Part shown: piece by piece, positions 9,699 through 20,488 of the stretch
Layout of the letters: each line of letters opens with the position of its first letter
Position numbering within the stretch: the first letter of the stretch is position 1
Source of the DNA: Endotrypanum monterogeii
Lineage: Eukaryota; Euglenozoa; Kinetoplastea; Trypanosomatida; Trypanosomatidae
DNA length: 44,920 bases
Direction: 5' to 3'
Assembly: GCA_000333855.2 (NCBI GenBank)
Contig: CM007342.1
Coordinates: forward strand, 306,821 to 351,740
Made by a program: the position numbers and the translations under genes
Notes under the pieces: model-generated
What the model saw: only the letters and a program-made list of their open reading frames with translations
Database searches by the model: none
Told to the model about the DNA's origin: nothing

Positions 9699-10346
9699 AT
9701 GGAGCGCTCAAAAACTGAGGGTGAACTCCAGCAGGAGCAATCAGATGAGCTATTCGCGCGTCAGCTTCAGGAACAGCTCGACAATCCAGTCACTGTTGAA
9801 GACGATAACTCTCCACCTAGTGCACCACCCACGTCGGAGCAGGAGGCTGCTGATGCTGCATTAGCTCGTAAACTTCAAGAAGAAATTAATCAGCAAGAAG
9901 CTGCCTACGAAGGACAGGCACCCAGAGAAAGGTCGAATCGAGGGTTCGTCGTGGCGTGCCCTGCTTGCTCCTTCACCAACCACATGGAGAGGTCCAGCTC
10001 GTCAAAGCTCCGGAGGTGTGAGCAGTGCCATCAACCGCTGGGAGACGAAGCACCGCCTTCCAGCCAGACTCCTGAAAAGAATCTAGTGGAGTGCAAGGTC
10101 TGTCGCTCACTGAACAGGCTTCCTTTGAGGAAGTCTGATGCTATTTTGTGCGGAGGTTGCTATCAAGAACTCGGCTCTACTCTCATCACCGCGCCACCTG
10201 TGGAGACTCAGGAGAACCAACGTACAGTGCAGCTCCGCTGTGGTCAATGCAATGTGATCAATGCCGTGACAGTCGGCGTCGATGTCAACAGAATGGAGTT
10301 CATTTGCGGCGGCTGTAGTGTCTTGAATACGATGGTTCTGGAGTAA
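9699..10346 (+). CDS. Triple zinc-ribbon protein with twin MIU-like helices
   Basis: A 215-residue protein not assigned to a named family. Two similar N-terminal helices, ELFARQLQEQL at 17-27 and ALARKLQEEI at 54-63, resemble the core of ubiquitin-binding MIU motifs such as those of RNF168. Three CxxC...CxxC zinc ribbons follow: Cys 87/90/107/110, 132/135/151/154 and 181/184/203/206. The last two have CxxCxxxN spacing recalling LSD1-type zinc fingers. There is no RING pattern, signal peptide or membrane segment. Inference: a soluble ubiquitin-reading adaptor with zinc ribbons for protein or nucleic-acid contact. It is the first gene of the rightward unit. Coding status is well supported by the regular cysteine pattern. 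Confidence 0.85.
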   Translation: MERSKTEGELQQEQSDELFARQLQEQLDNPVTVEDDNSPPSAPPTSEQEAADAALARKLQEEINQQEAAYEGQAPRERSNRGFVVACPACSFTNHMERSSSSKLRRCEQCHQPLGDEAPPSSQTPEKNLVECKVCRSLNRLPLRKSDAILCGGCYQELGSTLITAPPVETQENQRTVQLRCGQCNVINAVTVGVDVNRMEFICGGCSVLNTMVLE

Positions 10347-11039
10347 GCGACACTCAGGTTCGCCGATTTGTAGGATGATCGAGATGCTTTTATTCGTTCG
10401 CTGGACTTGTCTCATATACTAAGTCTGAGTGAACGACATCTTTTTCTGAGGGGCTAGTCCCTGTGCTTATTATTTGCTGACAAAAGACTTTTGTTTGTGT
10501 AAAAAAAAGATTTCTGACTCTGTTTTTTTTTCTTTTTACAATAACCATCATCACGCTTTGGATGCTCTCTGGACACTGTCGCTCCCCGTTTCGGCTTCTG
10601 TTTCATCAGTGTATTGCTTGAAAACTGGAAATCAACTGCGAAGCACCCGGCAAAGCAGGGATGTTTTTCAGCTCGGCTGTAACACTCCTTGGGGTGAGTG
10701 TAAGTTGCCTGCGAAACATTCTTCATATCGCTGTGAAATCATGTTTCAAGCGGGTTTGTCATGAGGATGGCAGGTCATCCAAGCACATTCTTTTCTAGGG
10801 AAACAACTCGTCTTCTTTCTTTGATACCTCCTTTTTCCCTCTTAATTTCGTATCGAACTGTTGACACTGCTTCTATTTCGCTACTATCCTGACGTGATTG
10901 ATTTTGGTACCTTGTGTATTGTACGCTGTGAAAAGAGCCCTACATGCACGAGATTGCAACTGTTGTGTCTTGTATTGCACGTTATTGGCTGACTCATCCT
11001 GTACTGCGTGCCTTTACCAGACAACCCGCGTAAACACAT

Positions 11040-11075
<36 letters not shown>

Positions 11076-11149
11076 GTAATTTATGTTTGCTCGCTGGTGA
11101 ACATTAGTAAACTCATTGGTTTTCTGTTTCAAAGAACTCAAGGTGGATT
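10347..11149. other. Spacer with CA-TA composite repeat
   Basis: No gene supported. It contains the zinc-ribbon gene's 3' UTR and the kinase 5' UTR. A pyrimidine-rich stretch at about 10809-10862 could serve kinase trans-splicing. A (CA)n-(TA)n composite repeat sits at 11041-11075, about 75 bases before the kinase ATG. Confidence 0.6.
11041..11075. repeat. (CA)n(TA)n composite microsatellite
   Basis: CA units at 11041-11058 run directly into TA units at 11058-11075, in the presumed kinase leader. Confidence 0.9.
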
Positions 11150-12265
11150 ATGCGGCGGGTTGGCGACTACGAGATCCTTGATGTGGTCGGTGAGGGTGCA
11201 TTTAGCAAGGTCAAACGCGTTCGACACACTCCTACAGGATGCATGTTTGTCGCCAAGATTGTACCGAAAACAAACCAGCAGGTTGAAAATGATGTTCGTC
11301 TTGAGATTTCTATTTTGAGGCGCCTGAAACATAAAAATATTGTTCAGCTCATCGAAATATTGGAAAGTACAAACAACTACTACATTATACTGGAGCCTGT
11401 CATGGGAGGTGATTTGTGCGACATCATTGTGGGCATGGATCAGCCGCTCCCCGAGCAGGACGTGGCCGCGCTATTGTTTCAATTGGTAGCAGGGGTTCGC
11501 GCGTGCCACTGCAACGGGGTCGCACATCGCGACTTGAAGCCGGAAAACCTCTTGCTGGGGACGGATGGAGTTTTGAAGATATCTGACTTTGGACTCAGTC
11601 GACTACACAGGGAAAGCAATTTCCAGGCGAGCACAAATGAATATGCGCATACCCTTACTGGTACGCTTGCTTACGTGGCGCCAGAGGTTTTCGGAGGCTC
11701 CTATGACGCGTTTCGCGCCGATATTTGGTCGATGGGGTGCATTGCATACGTTCTCTTGACGCAGAACTTTCCGTTCGGTTCGACCAGTGATCCTCACGCC
11801 CTCGAGGCTCGCATTCGAAGCGGAGAAATGTACACGATGCCGGCGTCTCTCAGCGCTGAGGCAAGGAACCTGTGTAAGTGGTTGTTATCGCCCCTTCCGG
11901 AGAATCGGCCAACTTTGGACGATGTAGCCCAGCATGATTTTTTCAGAAGATATTTACCAGCAGAATATCTTCGAATGACAGCGAACCGAAAGTCGCCTAT
12001 TGTGCACGGTGCAAATATGAACGAGTTCAGTTCACAAGTTCAAGAGGAAACTCCATCCTGTAGCCCCGGTACGTTACCCGATAAGCGAAGACATCACCAT
12101 GCCCGTAGTGGAAGTGCTGCAAGAACCTCACTCTCAGGCATCACAGTTGCGGGAGCAGCTAGTGTCAGTAACCGCAGTAGCGAGAGTGGAAGAGATCGAG
12201 AGGACTTGGGTAGTCACGATTTTCATGGGGAAACGTATCGTGGGGGAAGCTGCGAAGATGTTTAG
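11150..12265 (+). CDS. Serine/threonine protein kinase, CAMK-like
   Basis: A 371-residue kinase with all catalytic elements: Gly loop GEGAFSKV at 14-21, ATP-anchoring Lys36, helix-C Glu52, HRDLKPEN at 126-133, DFG at 146-148 and APE at 177-179. The kinase fold starts almost at residue 1 and ends near 268, with an FFRRYL segment. The overall pattern (GGDL hinge region, DIWSMGCIAYVLL) fits the CAMK/CAMK-like group. The activation segment has several Thr (THR168, THR170, THR172) as candidate phosphosites. The remaining ~100 residues are Ser/His/Arg-rich, probably disordered, with no calmodulin-binding, UBA or KA1 domain visible. Specific substrate or subfamily cannot be named. The ATG is right before the conserved DYEILDVVGEG start, so it is well placed. 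Confidence 0.93.
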   Translation: MRRVGDYEILDVVGEGAFSKVKRVRHTPTGCMFVAKIVPKTNQQVENDVRLEISILRRLKHKNIVQLIEILESTNNYYIILEPVMGGDLCDIIVGMDQPLPEQDVAALLFQLVAGVRACHCNGVAHRDLKPENLLLGTDGVLKISDFGLSRLHRESNFQASTNEYAHTLTGTLAYVAPEVFGGSYDAFRADIWSMGCIAYVLLTQNFPFGSTSDPHALEARIRSGEMYTMPASLSAEARNLCKWLLSPLPENRPTLDDVAQHDFFRRYLPAEYLRMTANRKSPIVHGANMNEFSSQVQEETPSCSPGTLPDKRRHHHARSGSAARTSLSGITVAGAASVSNRSSESGRDREDLGSHDFHGETYRGGSCEDV

Positions 12266-15200
12266 CAGAGCAAAGGCGCTGTAGAACGAGATTTCATACC
12301 ACATTCGACTGCTTGGGGCGCAATCGCTGTCGCCTTTGAGCCTCTTCTGCAGTGCAATCCCTCAGAGGGTATCCTCGTGTGGAGGGAAACCCGGGCTGAA
12401 GGTAGCCTGCGTTTATCGGTTCTCCTTCAGACGGAATGACCGTATAGAAATCCGCTTTCCCTTCACTATATTGACTTTTCTTTGGTTCAAAGTGGCAACT
12501 TGTCTACCTTACCTTGCTGGCATGCATGTATATGTACAGCAGATCCTCGGCTTATCCCCCGTTTTTTTTTGATTCTGCGGTGGGGTGTAGGCGGTGGGAG
12601 GATGATTGAAGCGCTTAGTGATAGAGCCGTGGTCACACTGAATCGAGGATTCACCCAAACAGGGTGCTTCGTCGGGTTTGGTTGGGGGTATGCCTGTAGG
12701 CGCGCGCTCACCTCCCCCGCTGTGGGGGATATCCAGGGTTTCTCTTGCGACAGACTGTACATTCAAAAAAAAAATATATATATTTTTTGAAGATGTTTGA
12801 AAGCATTTCTCAAACTTCATGTCGCGTTTTTTTTTTGTTGTTGTTAGTGAGCACGTCAAATCCACAAACCGCCGACTGCGGATGGTAAAGGCAGGCTCCG
12901 CAACAAAAGATTTGAAGAGAGGAAACCCATGTTGGGCTCTGATCTTCGCGTTCAACAGCCTTTCAGGAGTCATGATCCTACCTTAGCGACACATTGTGTG
13001 TTTTCCTCCGCTGAGGCTGTACATGTGTTTTCTATACAAGACCGTCTTGGCTTTCCCTACGGCGACTTTGTGCTGTGTGAAGTGATTCTCCAAGACTTCA
13101 TACGCTTGTGGCTCATCAAGTGGGGAAATCGTCTTGGCGCCAAAGGGGGATCAAGGGCATCAGGAAGCTCAGAAAGTAGGCGAGCACGCGCGGGAAACGG
13201 AAAATGGACTGGCACTCAGAAGCAGAGACCTTTAGGTGCTCTAAAGCGACAAGGGGCTGCTTCCTTCCCTCGTCGTGTTGATGCGATAATTTTCTTTTTT
13301 CTTCTGCTTGGTTTGCCTGTCGAAGTTTTCTCATTTCAGGCACATGATGGATAACATGAAGTGGGGTGAGTACCAACATTTTTTGTGTGATATGTGGATG
13401 AGGTTTTCTCCATCACAAGGATGGCAGAGAGTAAGAGCATCAAACGCATAAGGCGACTCGCTTATTTGGCGCCCCTTCGACCTGTGTTTTTTTTTGCCTC
13501 GCTTCACAGTGCCTCATACTTATATGCCCTAGTGCGTACTTGAGTTGTATTACCACCACCCCGTTCGTGATGCTCGTCGTCAACGAAGACTCATCACTTG
13601 ACCCACGTACGTACACTTCTTTACATATATTCCTATGCTCTGTGATTATTGCCTCTCTTTTTTTTTTTTGAGAGAATTTGGCCGAGTATCATCTTGCAAT
13701 GAAGGAGAAAAGATGCAGCCCCGGTGGTGGCGATGGTAGTGATGATGTGGGGCACCCTTTCTAGAAAACAATTAGGTAAGGGTTGAGGAAGACAGCACCC
13801 TCACATTCATCGATGGTTTCTGATCGCTTGTTATCATTTCACTGCTTTGTGTATTCGTGTGTGTGTGTGTGTGTGTGTATACGTGTGTGTGTACGTGCGT
13901 GTGTAAGTATATTGTATTGGCTCGATTTTTTTTTTCGCTGTTCTTGCTGTGAGAGGTTCCCCTCTCCTCCGTTCTGCTTGCGCTTCCCCCGCCCCTCCCC
14001 TTCTCCCTTTTCTACCCCCGTGTCTTCTGTGTACTGCTCTCCGTGTGATTTCGTATTTTCTTCCCCTTTCCCTGTCTTTCCCCCCCCCTACCTTCACGCA
14101 TGTCTTTATCGTGACATCTAGGATAGCGAGGTCAGCAGCAACAGAGACTTAAGCAGGCATGCGTGTACGCGTGTTGTGTAACAGTTCGAAAAAAAAATTT
14201 TCAATTAGAGAGGAAGGGGGGCCTGGGGGGTATCATCATGACGCACACACACCTCTCCTTCTCTTTTTTCACCGGATGGGAGAGAAAAAATTGAACCGTG
14301 TCTTTTTCGTTTTTTTCTCACCGAAAAAAAAAAATTTCTCTTGTCTCCTTGGCTCGTCTTCCACTCTGTTGTGTTTTTTTTTTCGTTGCTCTCTAGTGTT
14401 GTATGCCAACTGTAGATCGTATATGTTTGTGCATGCCTTTATTTTTCGTTTGCGTGTGTCCGATACTTTTTTTTCGTTTTCAGAAATTATTTTCCCTGTC
14501 CTATGTCCACTTCTTTTTGCTTTTCAATGTGTGTGTTTCTAGCATCATGAGGACATGTGTCTGTGTTTGTGTGTCTATTAGTATTATTATTATTTCCTTT
14601 CCTTGGCTCGTATCAGGTTTGTCTTTTTTTTTCCCCTTTCCATCCTCCTCCTCTTGCTGTTCAGCTTTTTCTAGCTCTGGAGGTGTGCGCCAATATGTAT
14701 ATGTATACATTGCTTCACTGTCTGTCTTGTCAACTCCAAATACGTTTCTTTTGTTTTATAAAACCCATTTACCTCCTTTTGAGTTATTTCTTTCATGTGC
14801 GTGCGTTTTTTTTTTTTTTTGTGTGTGTTGTGTTCCCCGTCCCCCCCCTCCCCCCCCAGACTGGCTTTCATCTGCGAGTTGAGCATTTACCCTTAGTCAC
14901 AAACAGTGACCGCTGCCGCAGTGGTTGACTACATTGTTAGCATCTGGTGCCTTCCAGTCATTCTCTCCCCTTCTGCAACCGCATCCCCCCCCCTCTTCCC
15001 CACGCCACCGGAGCCCTGTTCGTTACCCCCACCTCATTAACTCACTGTGGTTGGTGAAGAAAAAAAAGGTAACGACAGCAGGTGGGTAGAGTCCGTACGC
15101 AATCTTGTCTTAGCTTTTCACTTCCCCCCCTTCACGTTTGTGAGTGTGTATGCCCAGGATCCTGTATTTTTCTGTTTGCAAATATGTCCCTCTCGGATAG

Positions 15201-15938
15201 GATAGGAATGGTCATGCAAACCAGCGGATGGAAAAACACAGTTGACGGACAACTATCACGCTGCATCCGAGGTTCACCGTCGACGATGCTCGCAAACATA
15301 CACCTCCCCCCCCCCCACCACACACACACACAAAATAAAAAAATCGACAAAGAAAAAGAGGGTACTTGCTGCTTTAAAGATACACTGGTAGAAGCAACAC
15401 TTGCTGCTGGCAGGGGGCTCGAGGGGTCTTGTTTTCATGTTCCGTTATGCATCTTTCTCGCTTCCTTTTTTTTTAATTGTAGCATGTGCGTCTTGCATAC
15501 TTTTATCGATTTGGGGCGGCCGCTTTCCTTTTATTATTATATATTCTTTTCTTGTTCTAGCTGCCCATAGGATGGCAGTGACACATCTTTTTTTTTTCAC
15601 TTTCTCATTTCTTGTCATGCTTTCCAGTGCCCTAGAGAGAGAATACATCAGAACACATGTCAGTGAGCTGTCTAGGGACAGTAGGACTGCGTGAAGCAGA
15701 AAAAGATCTCGTCTCTATCCCCACTGTCTTTCCGGTCCCCTGATGCCCCTCTCCCTTTCTCCGTCTCTCACCATACGACACAGCTCCACAGTAGCGACGT
15801 GACGTGTGTTTCCGGCGGAACTAAATGATACTAGGAGTGTAGGTATATAGGCTCGGGAGGTGTCGTTGTATGCATGTGGGTGGGTGGGTATAGGGTTGTT
15901 TGCAGTTGCACAAGAAAGAAAAGCAAACAATCAAATAT

Positions 15939-15945
<7 letters not shown>

Positions 15946-15970
<25 letters not shown>
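15946..15970. repeat. (TA)n microsatellite
   Basis: TA array preceded by a short ATATACATGTATAT palindrome, within the gene-poor stretch. Confidence 0.9.
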
Positions 15971-16546
15971 ACATGAAGCTGGTGTAGGCTAACATACAAG
16001 AAAAAAGGTGTTTTCTTTGTTTCCCGACTTTCTATACTCACACATTCTTATATTATTCGAGGAGTGGTGAACGGCTTTCCCCTCCCCCCCCCCCCCCAAA
16101 AAAAAAAAACAACAACCTCTCCTTCCCCTCTCATGTGTATGTGTTTCTGTCTCGCTCTTCTTTCCTCCTCCTCATCTTTTGCCCCTTCGTAAGGGACTCA
16201 TCTTTGTGGCTGCGTACTGTACTTTTTGCTTTGCCCTTTCCAGTTTTTTCCTTCTCTTTACGTTGTTTACCATCGATGCTCTGTTGATTACCAGGACCAT
16301 GTAAAGATATTTACACTGTATTTATGTTTATATATAGCTTCTCCTCTCTTTTTCTTTCCCCTCCTCTTTTCCTCACCAACCTACTTCCTGTTCTTTTTTT
16401 TTTTTTTTTTGCCACACCTTGCCTTCTTCTACTTTCTTACCCATGCAAACCTGTAGGAGATGCGTGCGCAGGCAAAACGAGGGGGGGAATTGGCGCAGCT
16501 TCAACGGGGGGTAGTGTGTGTGTGGGGGTGGGGGGGGAGGCACAGA

Positions 16547-16855
16547 NNNNNNNNNNNNNNNNNNNNNNNNNNNNNNNNNNNNNNNNNNNNNNNNNNNNNN
16601 NNNNNNNNNNNNNNNNNNNNNNNNNNNNNNNNNNNNNNNNNNNNNNNNNNNNNNNNNNNNNNNNNNNNNNNNNNNNNNNNNNNNNNNNNNNNNNNNNNNN
16701 NNNNNNNNNNNNNNNNNNNNNNNNNNNNNNNNNNNNNNNNNNNNNNNNNNNNNNNNNNNNNNNNNNNNNNNNNNNNNNNNNNNNNNNNNNNNNNNNNNNN
16801 NNNNNNNNNNNNNNNNNNNNNNNNNNNNNNNNNNNNNNNNNNNNNNNNNNNNNNN
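16547..16855. other. Assembly gap (309 Ns)
   Basis: An unresolved run of N. Its left edge is a G/GT-rich tract and its right edge a C/T-rich tract. Open frames crossing it are meaningless. The true length is unknown. Confidence 1.
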
Positions 16856-17280
16856 TGCTCACTCGTCAGCTTTTGTGTGATTTGCTTTTCCCTCTCCTTC
16901 CTCCCCCCCTCCCCCCCTCCCCCCAAAGAATATTCACGATTCCTGCTTCTACCCTTTGACTTCGCCGTAGCCCTCAACAACAGCTGTTCCACCTCCCCGC
17001 TGCGTCTTTCGCTATCCCGCTCCCCTCCCCTCCCTCTCTATATTGTTTCTGCATGTTGGTTTCAACTGTTGGCTGCTTCTCTCCCGTCAATCTTATCTTC
17101 CCGCTTAACCTCCCCTCCCTCCCTCCCAGTCGTGCTGTTTAGTGTGTTTTCCTTCGCTTCCTCTGTTCCTCCTCCCCTGTACTCACGCGTAACCTGTATC
17201 GGTACCCTATGTTGCCTCTGTTGACTCCTTTTCGGTGTGTACATTTGGGCGTATTTACCTGCACATACACACATATATAT

Positions 17281-17317
<37 letters not shown>

Positions 17318-18254
17318 ATGGATATCTTCCCTTCACAGTTTCGAATTATTCTTTTTTATAATTTGGTGCTGTACTACTTTTCATCTGCTTGCCTTTTCTT
17401 TTTTCTTCTCTCGCATATCTTTTTCTCTCCCCCTCCTCCCCTGCCCCTTTTCTTGTCTTTGAGTGTGGGCACACTTCACATCCTCTCCATCTTCTATCCT
17501 TGCTTTTCTTCCACCCTTCGCCTTCCCCTCCGACTCCTCTCGCCGTCGTTCACACTCTGTGGTGAGCACCATATGAATACACCGGCATGAGTACATATTT
17601 ACCCAACGCATGTTGGCGCAGAGGTACGCAGGCTTCACTTTTTTTTTTTTTCGCAACAGTGTGGCTGCGATGGGTGGCGTCGCGGGCTTGCGTTGGTGAA
17701 AGGTGACCTTTGCGACTAAGCCGTTGAATTCTTGTTTTCATCTTCTCCCCCCAGTTCCCCCGACTGAAATTTTTTTTTTTCCTGCCCCACTTTGTTACTC
17801 CGTGTGCCTTTGTGTGGCTCTGTCTTCCTCGTTTTTTTTTTTGTTTTCCTGACATCAGGCCATATCGTGTTATCAATTATCTGCCGCATACAGCCGGCAG
17901 CGGCGGTAGTTGTGGCGGCAGGTGGAGTTGGGAGGGGGAGGGCGGTAGACGAATAAAGGGCGTGTGTGTTTGTGTGTGTAGATTCGTGCGTGCACTCGTT
18001 GATGATGTTGTTGGCTTCGATGGAATCCCTCTCATTTTCCCCTTGGCACACGCTCTTTTCTTTGTCTCCCCCCGCTCTCCATCACCCTGTGTGTGTGTGT
18101 GTGTGTGTGTGTGTTGTATCTAAGTGGGTGCGCTACTCCCTTCTTTCGATCCTGGAGTGAAACAGAGAAAGGGAAGGAGGAGGATGGGGAGGGAGGGAAC
18201 TGCAAAGAAAGAGTCAAGGGAACAGATGTTCCCATTTTCTACTAATACTAGTAC

Positions 18255-18279
18255 TATTATTATTATTATTATTATTATT
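18255..18279. repeat. (TAT)n trinucleotide microsatellite
   Basis: About eight TAT/ATT units followed by imperfect units, in the gene-poor stretch. Confidence 0.9.
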
Positions 18280-18511
18280 GCTACTATTATTTTCACTATC
18301 ATTTTTTTTTTCGTTTACACAGTTATTGTTACAAATACCTTTCTTTTTGAGTGTCTCATGCTTGCCACTTGTTTATTCGCCTATTACGTGCTTCTGTCTC
18401 TCTCTGTCTGTGTGTGTGTGTGTGTGCACGTTCGTCTGCCTCCAAGATGTCGAGTGCTTTGTTGATAACTCTGTATATTTGCCATTTTCCCCGTTTCACC
18501 AAGAAGAGAAG

Positions 18512-18513
<2 letters not shown>

Positions 18514-18546
<33 letters not shown>

Positions 18547-18557
18547 GTGTGTGTGTA
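18514..18557. repeat. (TA)n(GT)n composite microsatellite
   Basis: TA array at 18514-18543 passing into a short GT array. Confidence 0.9.
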
Positions 18558-18698
18558 GTGAAATCCTTCAAAAGATGTTCGGGATGTAGTGAAGCGGTTT
18601 TGTGGCCCTCCCGAGTCAATGCCGCACGATTAGGAGGATAAGAGATTGATGTTGCTCAACGACTATTTTTGGTGCCTCGTTGGAAACGAATAAAGAAA

Positions 18699-18699
18699 T

Positions 18700-18744
<45 letters not shown>
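18699..18744. repeat. (CA)n(TA)n composite microsatellite
   Basis: CA units at 18699-18710, then TA units to 18744. Confidence 0.9.
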
Positions 18745-18747
<3 letters not shown>

Positions 18748-20195
18748 TATATTGCTGTGTTCTCGCACTGTGGGAGGGAGGGGGGTGAAACGCGTTTCCG
18801 CAGATGCGTTCTGTGTGGCCTTCCTCGTCGTTCGAGGTGCTGTTGGTCTACAGTGCTTCCTCCTTTCCTCCGCCTCTCTTCTTGTAACATCTTATCACTA
18901 CTCCACACATTCTTTCTCTATATCCATTCCGCACGGTCGTCTTACACGTCGAAAACTTTATACACACATACACATATACATATATATTTATACATGTTTC
19001 CTCTGCATTTCGTAACGTATAATTAAATAATAATAAAAAAGGAGAGGGGGACGCTTCTTTATTTTTTTCTACATGGCGTCTATATGCTAGACGACTACCC
19101 TCTGCGTTTCGTCTCCGCCTCCACACACGCACACACACATACACACACACATGCAAGAGAAGGGGGAAGGAGCGGCCTACTCTGTCCAGAACTAGTCGAT
19201 CCACGATGATTTCCACTTGATCTTACGTGGGTACCGTCGCCGCTACTCTCCCTTCCCCCCCCCCCATTCTTTTGACACGTGTATACATTTCACACTCACA
19301 GAAAATACACAGGAGAATTTTTCTTCACCAATATCTACGCGGTCTAGACGGGCTCGTCAAACTCCCACAAGACACAGCAGCAGCCGGGAGGAAGGGGGAG
19401 GAGGTTGCGACACCGCGCAAGGAGCTACAGATTCACGATATATGTTTTTTTTTTCGTGAGGCATTTCTCTTCCCCCTCCCCATTTCTCTCCCCCCCCTCT
19501 TCTCCAGTGCGACTCTGAAACGGGAAATATCAGCCGAGGAATCTCGGTGGGGAGTGATGGCCAGTGTTCTCGTTGGGAAAACAAAGTATCGACGTAAAGC
19601 ACCGCTGCAACTCCTCAAAAATACTGAAGAGACATGCGCGGGCTGACAGGGAGGGGGCCAGGTGCCATCAAAGAAGCGTACAAATCTGAGCTTTGGTTTC
19701 CTCTTTATTTCACTCGTGTGTTACTCGCTTAGTGCTCGGGAGAGGGGGAAAGAGATTGTGAAATAATGTACCACCCCTTCATGCAGCGCGGTGTGAAGGA
19801 CCCACTTCTTCTTTCGACTTGCATTTTATTCCGCTTCTTCGGCTGACAACTCCCTGGGCGAGCATCGGTGCGCCGAGAGTGCTTGAGTTACCTGGCCAGA
19901 TGCTATTCTGAGGCCGGCGGTCCTACAAGCAGCTCTCTTGCTCAATGATTCTACTCGTGTGTATCCTCTAGCGCTTCTTGTGCCGCCTCCCTACTCGCTG
20001 TTCTTCACTCCACCTCCACTCCAAATCGCTGGTCCACTTCCCCACGATGTTTTTTCTCTTTTTTTTTTTTATTCGATGTGAGGTTCAGTGCATAGAGGGA
20101 GAGCCACATCACACGATTATCGCATCCGCTCCCTGCCCTCCCATTTCCCTCTCTACACGGAGGCACTTCCACCGGTACGACTAAGGTGCAGTTTG

Positions 20196-20252
20196 CTTGA
20201 AATATATCTTTGTTTCCTCTCTGTTATTATTATTGCGTGCTGTTGTTGCCAG
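20196..20252 (+). promoter_or_regulatory. Possible trans-splice acceptor for uL22m
   Basis: T-rich stretch followed by AG at 20251-20252, 237 bases before the uL22m ATG. A TA array (about 20397-20415) lies between it and the start codon. Other AGs nearby could be used. Confidence 0.35.
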
Positions 20253-20488
20253 ATTCGTGGGAGAGGGACCGGATTCATTTTCTCGAGGAGGGGAGAACGC
20301 AGTGGCATCTATCATAGCGAGCCAGACCCGTAGTGTTACCTGCCCGAACGCATACACGTATATTCTCACAGAGATCACCACCGCACAGCAACCCTTATAT
20401 ATATATATATATATAAGAAAGCAAAGCATGTGAGCACGTGCATACATCAACTACATCACACACATACAAATAATAATAAAAACGAAGG

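Larger units (their letters stand above)
12266..20488. other. 8.2-kb gene-poor stretch
   Basis: Flanking genes are both on the plus strand, yet no convincing gene lies between. The plus strand is rich in C/T runs, T8-T18 runs and microsatellites through about 13900-17660, the composition expected of transcribed untranslated sequence. A 309-base gap of Ns sits at 16547-16855. Repeats include GT at about 13857-13880, TA at 15946-15970, TA at about 17293-17317, GT at about 18090-18114, TAT at 18255-18279, TA at 18514-18543 and CA-TA at 18699-18744. Less biased islands at about 12850-13450 and 19540-20000 hold only short open frames without recognisable domains. A very long kinase 3' UTR, non-coding RNA genes or a lost gene are all possible. 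No tRNA or clear C/D snoRNA was seen. Confidence 0.6.

Noticed and set aside
12929..13354. 141-codon plus-strand frame in the gene-poor stretch
   Set aside because: No domain; its end lies across a pyrimidine tract plus AG that looks like a splice acceptor, so it is more likely spacer.
16324..17224. Long frames across the N gap
   Set aside because: Most of the translated residues are unknown (X), so they carry no evidence.
18000..18020. C-box-like TGATGATG as a C/D snoRNA
   Set aside because: No matching D box or terminal stem nearby; similar TGATGA words at 5021, 13731 and 26499 also lack D boxes.
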